Shown: positions 58,015-64,000 of the stretch, one piece after another
Position numbering within the stretch: the first letter of the stretch is position 1
Layout: the number at the start of each line of letters is the position of its first letter
NCBI GenBank assembly: GCA_047495785.1
Contig: JBLDXI010000017.1
Coordinates: forward strand, 930,001 to 994,000
Reading direction: 5' to 3'
DNA length: 64,000 nucleotides
DNA from: Lepidodermella squamata
Lineage: Eukaryota > Gastrotricha
Translations under genes and position numbers: made by a program
The notes under the pieces: model-generated
What the model saw: the letters and a program-made list of their open reading frames with translations, nothing else
Database searches by the model: none
What the model was told of the DNA's origin: nothing

Positions 58015-58672
58015 TTATCGTATTGGAGCAGTCTTAGCTTTGTTAGTTTTTTGCGAGAGAGATTTGGCCAAGTTAGCGTTGAACGATTCCAGTTGCTTTT
58101 GAACTTTAATAGCCGTTTCTAAAAATATCGGAAAAACGTTAGAATTTTCTTAGTACTTCATCGAGAAAGATCGACTTACCTCTTTCCAATTGCTTGACCA
58201 AGTAACGTTGACGTAGCTCCTTTACCCAGACGAAAAACGCCGAGTTTGAGTCAGCCTGCTGACACATTTCCTTCGTGAAGCCATCAGGGCAGATGTTACT
58301 TGTGAAAAGTCGGGGCAGGTCCATTCGCGAGACAATTTCTTTCGCAATGTCCTCGGCCATTTCCTTGCGATGTTCCTCGGTCTCCATTTGATACCTTGAC
58401 GCTATTTCCAGCCAGTTTTTCTGCTTCTTCGTAAAATTTTGGCCAGCTATCAGTTTAGAGAGTCTGATCGCTATGGGTACTTTGGTTGTGAATAACGCAG
58501 GAATGCGAGTAGGTTTGACGGTAGTCGGGCCATTTTCTGCTTTAGTTCGATTTTTCTGCCTCTGGCTCATCAGTCGTCTGAGCATTGCTTCCGAACTGCT
58601 TGCTTCCACTTTAGTGAACACCATAAAGGTAACCAGGGAGAAGAAGCAGATGAATGTAAGAAACACTTTCAT
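58015..58672 (-). CDS. Small secreted protein, CP-C-W family member S4 (198 aa)
   Basis: Exons 58672-58180 and 58118-58015. The signal peptide is MKVFLTFICFFSLVTFMVFT. A basic, Thr/Lys-rich linker of about 80 residues separates it from the core: AKEIVSRMDLPRLFTSN, ICPDGFTKEMCQQ, AFFVWVKELRQRYLVKQLER. Exon 2 gives ETAIKVQKQLESFNANLAKS and a Lys-rich end. It is the longest member. Intron position and phase as in the others. Confidence 0.84.
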
Positions 58673-60479
58673 TTTAAAATGTAAATATTAATCGTGCAGA
58701 TCAACTGCCTAAAAAAAAGGAACGAATGAGAGGTATTGTTGTAAGAACTTAATTCCTTCCGACTCGCAGATATTAGGCTTCAATTTGCAACTTTTTCGCA
58801 CTATGCGCGACGTAATCGGGCAATCGGCAGCACTGAAATCGAGCCCGTAAAAGCCGCCAGCGGGCAACACGCGTAAGCCTACCCCTTCCTGTAGCCTGAC
58901 AGCACGACAACGTGACAACAGCGGCCTGCGTGCTTAGGTGGCGCGATAATTTCCTAATAACGACTACATCCTACATCGTGATTGGCGCATTTCGTGTCTG
59001 CCCATCATATGTTCGCCGGTCAGATGACCTGAAACTATACCGAAAACGTGGGCTCAGATTTGATTGCTTCTGTCATGTATTTTTGGCGTGAACATTTAAA
59101 AATAGCTTTGGCAGTTGGCGCAATCAAAATTGAGTGTCTCATTTCACGCAGACGCTCAGACAATTTCAAGTAATACAAATTAGAAGATCCCGGCGAGCCA
59201 AAAGTCCGGTCAAGTAGGTCATAAGTTTCTCCGATTGGCCAACTCTATACACGTTAATGGACGATGGGCGATCAAGAGATATCGAGCATATTATGTTGAT
59301 ATTATGAATTGAAGCCATTACACCCGCGCAGTGAATAGTGGGAGCTTACATTTTGAAACCCGATGGAAGCTTTCAGCTTCGATAGGAATTAGAACATGAC
59401 CTAGAAGCCGATAAAGCGTCGCATGTAATGCATTTTCTACTCAGCGGGGAAATGATTGTAAAAGCCCGTTGGCAATGGATTAGATTGTGAGCATATTAGA
59501 ACATCATAGCGTAGCATTGATGTTCAACTTGTTTACGGAGTTTCCGCAGTTTCAAAAGTGCAATTCTAGTAAAATAAAAAAGCTACGAATGGGATATGGA
59601 AAATAATACAATAAATCCGCCGGCCGCCTGACGGGATGTGTATTAACTCACGTCAAGCGAACCGATTGTCGGAGGAGGAGGGTTGTCGCGATCGTAAAAT
59701 TTATTCCAAAATAACCCATGGATGAAGTCATAATTGCATCATCACTCGAAATAGCTAAAGAAATTTTGCTGATCTATCCTGGGCTAGGAAGCGTAGGCCC
59801 GCTCTATTTTAAGACAAAAAGTTAACGTTATTGTCCACCTCAAATAATGGACGAAATCGAGGTTTAATTAATGTTTTGGTGGCCGCATCTGGCTATAGCC
59901 GATCTGGGCAATGTTTATATACCATCTGCACTGTCAAGGAGAAGTTGTTTTCGTACATTTTTCCACGCCTCAATTAATTTATTCGCTGCGAAGTTATTCC
60001 CCAAGAGTGAAGCAAAACTCCGCAAATAGGTATTTCGAAAGCAATGTAAGTTGCATGGGCGTTAAATCTATATGCCTAGATTCTTCCGTTATTATTCATG
60101 TCCAGCTTGCGGTTTCATACAGCTTTAAACCCAAAAGTCCGAAAAATGCGTGGGTTTTTACATTTAAAGGCTCCAGTCACCAAAAACTGTCAGGTGATGC
60201 ATATGGCCAGACTATAAAAAAAACACGGTCACGAGATACTTAATTTCCAAGGGAACATCTCCGTCTAAAAAATCCATTTGGTAATGTTTGTTCCGTTTAT
60301 TGTTTATTAATTGAAAAAATCACTCTGCTGTTGGAAATGTATTAGGTAAAAAGATAAGATTTATCTGAGTAATACACGGATTGCACTGATTTGTTAACAT
60401 CAGGACTAGAGGTGATACTAGTTGAATAAAGGGGGGACTATAAGACGAAACCAGTATACGATTGTTCGTTAAAAAACTG
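58673..60479. other. 1.8 kb spacer between S4 and S5
   Basis: No gene is supported. I looked for a further family member by its CP...C...W core and found none. Frames at 58709-58918 (no ATG) and 59911-60243 are judged random. Confidence 0.4.
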
Positions 60480-60982
60480 TTATGGCTTCGCATCCAACTG
60501 TTGAGTTCCGCCGCCAAATTGCATAGTTAGGATCTTCTTTTCCAGATTTCTCGCAGTTTCTAAACATTGAACTTTTGCAGTTGAAAATTCCTTTTTGAGA
60601 AACGAGTGTTACCTTCTTCAAGCTGCTTAACAATAGCCTTCTGCCGGGCCTCCTTCAGCCAAATATTAAAATTGCTATTTGACCTAGCCTGTCGGCACAT
60701 TTCAGGTGTCATGGCATTAGGGCACATGTCAGAATCGAAAATTTTCGCCAAGTCCATACGCGCGACCATTTGCTTCGCAATCAAGTTGACCATAGTTTTA
60801 GCGCGGTTCTCTTGGTTGTCATATGAGCCGATCAGCTGATTTCCGACTTGCCGAACGTTGTTCATTGATACCGGCGGTGCTTTCGTCTTTGTACCATCAC
60901 GCCTGACTTTTATTGACGAAGCTAGAGCAACGCACAGCGATAAGACAAAAACAGCCCAGCTTATAGATTGCGTTACGTTCAT
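60480..60982 (-). CDS. Small secreted protein, CP-C-W family member S5 (149 aa)
   Basis: Exons 60982-60613 and 60559-60480. The signal peptide is MNVTQSISWAVFVLSLCVAL. The core reads IAKQMVARMDLAKIFDSD, MCPNAMTPEMCRQ, FNIWLKEARQKAIVKQLEE. Exon 2 gives ETARNLEKKILTMQFGGG and ends DAKP. With S2 it defines the family consensus. Donor GAAGAAG|gtaaca, acceptor atgtttag|AAAC. Confidence 0.85.
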
Positions 60983-62208
60983 GACTTTTCGTTTTAATAT
61001 CTAAAGCAAGAATCATTTGTTTTATTATGGCGCAGGTAAAAAGGGAAGGTCATTCATAAGTCCACCCACAGTATTGACTTCGAGACAGACAACGTTGAGG
61101 GGGTTATTAGAGTGGGCGCATAGTGTTAGAGTGGGGCTCATGGCTTCAGAGACAACGGCTATACTGGAATTGAATTCGAAAACACGGGTGAGGAAATTAC
61201 ATGAGACGCGACAAAACTTGTTAAATCATTGATTTTCCAGCTCGGTGAGTTTGAGTCATACACAGAATTATAGCAATTTGTAAGGATATGAACAATTTTG
61301 GAATCAGACATGAGAAACATATCCCGCAATAAAACGTGTGAGCCATCGATTTCCAACATGACAGAGCCGGCATAGATGGCTATCAAGGTGTGGAGGATTC
61401 TGCTCGTATTGCATTCTCCCCATGACCCCATTTTTACGCACAAGAATAGCATGCTTATCGAAAAATGGCCCAAGAAAGGGGGTAGAATATTCGTAAAAAA
61501 AAGAGAGCGAAAAGAGATTACGGGAATATGCCAACGTCCCTTAGCGCTAATGACGCAAAGGCAACAGGGTCAACGCCCATCTCTCGTGATTTATTACTAT
61601 CGATTTCACAAGAGCAAAAAAGACGCACAAATGCGCTGTCGACTAACAATTCTACAGGGATCTCTGCCGAATGTTCAGTCATGTTTCAGACGAAAAATCT
61701 GCTATCTATAATTTGGTGTTGTTGCGAGTTTATTCAAGCGAGCAAGTGAGATAAAATTGGCGATATGTCTGAGTCATCCTTATTATTCATTACCTATATT
61801 GACCTGAGATATTCATGCCGCAAAGTCCACCTCGCTGAAATTTGATCGTCCAGCGTTATTTTTGCATGGTACACGTGGGCAATCTTCTAAATGAGTTTTG
61901 TGGTTGCTGAGCTTGGGACGCACCGGGTGCCAAAGTGACAGAAGTCACGATCGGTTAGTAAGCTTCACGGATTTTAAGTTGTCCGTATTTGATTGTTCAC
62001 TTATAGGGAAGTGGCATCCTATATCCTATCACGCTGAGATACAAAATATTTACGCAAAGCAAAAACCAAAGTTGTATAAAATGATAATCCTAATTAGTGG
62101 AAGGGATGTTTATGGTGAAGTTGATAAATTTGGGACATCAACTCGATTCAGTTCCTACTCTTCAAAATGTCCCTGAGAAGGCTTGTTTGTAAACATAATG
62201 ACCGCAAG
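60983..62208. other. 1.2 kb spacer between S5 and S6
   Basis: Upstream sequence of S5 and 3' flank of S6. Frames at 61376-61749 and 61898-62176 have no recognisable features; no gene called. Confidence 0.4.
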
Positions 62209-62829
62209 TTAGTTTTCGATTTCCTTAGTGAATCTGGCTAGTATTTGAGCCACTCTTGCTGGCCGAAAATCTGGCGATGAGAGGAACCTTCGCTCTAGAA
62301 TTTGCGCGGTTTCTTAAGAGAAAAAACAGAAGATTTATCAACCAGGTACTTGAATGTTGTATATACCTTCTTCCAGCTGTTTCACGAAAGCTTGCTTGCG
62401 TAGATTTCGAGTCCAAATGTAGAAAGCAGCGCCTTTTTGAACCTGCCTGCATTGATCTTCGTCGAAATCTATCGGGCAAGCCGCAGATGCGAAAAGGTTC
62501 GGCAGATCCATTTTTGCTACAATAGACTTGGCAATAACTTTTATCAGTTCACGAATCTCGGCCAGCATTTTTTGCCGGTTTGAGTTGTAAGACGAAAACA
62601 CAGCAGGGCGGTTGACCGAGTTTCTGCCTGATGTTTGCGGCGGCAGTGTATGATCCTGTAACTCATCTTCGAGAGCGTCTGGGATTGCTTTCGAAATTGC
62701 AGCGTCGATTTTCGTGCGGAATTGTTTCCCGAATGTCAGTCGTGCTTCAACCGAACTTTCAAGAGCCGGAAATTCGCTGCAGGTCACGCACGCAAATGTC
62801 GTGACTATTGCTATGATTGCTGCGAACAT
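62209..62829 (-). CDS. Small secreted protein, CP-C-W family member S6 (188 aa)
   Basis: Exons 62829-62367 and 62312-62209. The start ATG at 62829 gives the signal peptide MFAAIIAIVTTFACVTCSEF; the frame stays open a few codons upstream, so a short first exon is possible. The core reads IAKSIVAKMDLPNLFASA, ACPIDFDEDQCRQ, AFYIWTRNLRKQAFVKQLEE. Exon 2 gives ETAQILERRFLSSPDFRP and a longer tail. The Thr of the CPxxxT motif is replaced here by Asp, but Cys spacing is kept. The acceptor is ctcttaag. Confidence 0.83.
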
Positions 62830-64000
62830 TATGAGGGTCAATGTCCCTATTAATCCCTACGAAAAAAAGTTAAATATAAATAATAATAAACTAGACCCAA
62901 TGCGGGTTGATAGGAAATGAGTGGGGCAGTAAATTACAATAAATAATTCAGCTATCATCATTCAGCCGGGAACTCTTGAGGTTATACCCAATTTCCGTCC
63001 CATGTAAGCGACGGGGAACCTAAAAGTCCTGGTGAATGTGTGCCATCTATTCTAAATGTTTTGTTTGCTAACCGCGATTCTTCATCAAGCATTGAAGCTT
63101 TCCACTTCATTTAACTCAGATAATTGGCACAATTTTGTTGCGGAAATCGAATTTTACTTGTTATTAATTTGGATAATTTAGGGTGTGCTGGGTTAGTCTT
63201 TGAAAGTTTCTAAATTATCTATAACACGAAAAGGGTAAATATTTTCTAAAAATTAGATATATCTTATCGTCAGAAATTGTGTTTTTTTCTCAGAAAGGCT
63301 ATTTTTGTCATCGAACAAATTTGTTCAGCGGAAATGCATTTTTTGTCATGTTTTCAGGAAAAAGGTAATCGAATAATCATGCAGCTTCCTCGCAAATTTG
63401 CCGCTAATTTTGATGTGGGCGGGTATAAGATTTACTGAGGACTGCAAGGAAGGTGCTATCTCCAGCTGTTCCTAAGATCTTATAAGACCTATCAACACCT
63501 TTCACGAGTCCATCGAAAAATTTCGCAAGATCACGGACTCAATTGACTTAATTCTTCCGATAAAATGTCCGAAACTAGTTGAGGGAGAAATTTTTCATAA
63601 ATTTCGTCCTTCACATTTTATGAGGCTATTGAGGTTGGCTGATCTTCCTGTTTCCCAAAGTTTCAATAACATCGAAAGCATCTCCCATTTTTAAGAAGGA
63701 TAAACACATGCATAGGCTTAAAACTTGGGAATTTTTTGATATAAGTATAGGAGAAAAGCTGGCCAATAGTCATAAAAAAATGGATACGCCATGTTTCCTC
63801 GGATTTCCTAATCTCGCAAATTTTGAACGATGGCGGGAGCTCTCAATAGCCGTAAAAAAACGCACAAAATTATTGCTAGTAAGAGACAATGTACCTATAT
63901 AAATCTCAAAAACCAACCTGAGCAACAACATTGTCCTTTCGTGGCAGGAAATAGCGTTTGAGGATATTGAATTTTTAGCCGCGACATACCGTTAAAGACG
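62830..64000. other. Right edge, no gene seen
   Basis: AT-rich sequence upstream of S6. The frame at 63708-63902 has a real ATG but no recognisable product. No seventh family member is visible before the edge. Confidence 0.4.

Noticed and set aside
58709-58918. A further small Cys-rich gene upstream of S4
   Set aside because: It has no ATG start, no signal peptide, and lacks the family core.

Overview
The window is nuclear DNA of a small invertebrate animal. Genes are split by spliceosomal introns, many only 48-54 bases long, with GT...AG borders and T-rich acceptors. The genes are animal types: a CREB3-type bZIP factor, the PDH-phosphatase regulatory subunit, mitochondrial phosphatidylserine decarboxylase, a TRPC channel, Cys-loop receptors and an Ariadne E3 ligase. 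Compact introns and expanded Cys-loop receptors suggest an ecdysozoan such as a nematode or tardigrade. I cannot name the species. All exon models were read by eye from splice motifs and reading phase, and every complete model keeps phase from ATG to stop.

Layout: 1-945 (-) is a partial unknown gene cut by the left edge. 2272-3859 (-) is a CREB3-like factor. 4172-7044 (-) is PDPR-like and is divergent from 7784-8950 (+), phosphatidylserine decarboxylase. 9174-12925 (+) is a 13-exon TRPC channel. From 13.5 to 49.2 kb there are four paralogous Cys-loop receptor genes, all on the minus strand (LGIC-A, -B, -D and -E; labels are mine), interrupted by a plus-strand GLGDRLRG-type glycosyltransferase (18450-20343). 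51524-53672 (-) is an Ariadne-like RBR ubiquitin ligase. From 54.6 to 62.8 kb, six minus-strand genes encode one family of small secreted proteins that I do not recognise.

Two systems look undescribed. One is the six-gene secreted family, with a conserved Cys-Pro...Cys...Trp core, a C-terminal helix and one intron at an identical codon and phase. The other is a family of very small TATA-driven genes lying antisense inside large introns of the receptor genes: two 47-residue copies with no indels, the same 58-base TATA-to-ATG spacing and conserved upstream DNA, plus one divergent 63-residue copy.

The receptor cluster also carries a predicted 6-base microexon, a near-identical M1-M2 nucleotide block across three paralogues (a possible gene-conversion tract), a dispersed repeat confined to 14-48 kb, and several non-autonomous transposons. 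One of these is a hAT-like element with an exact 8-bp target duplication. Another, outside the cluster, has perfect 37-bp inverted ends.
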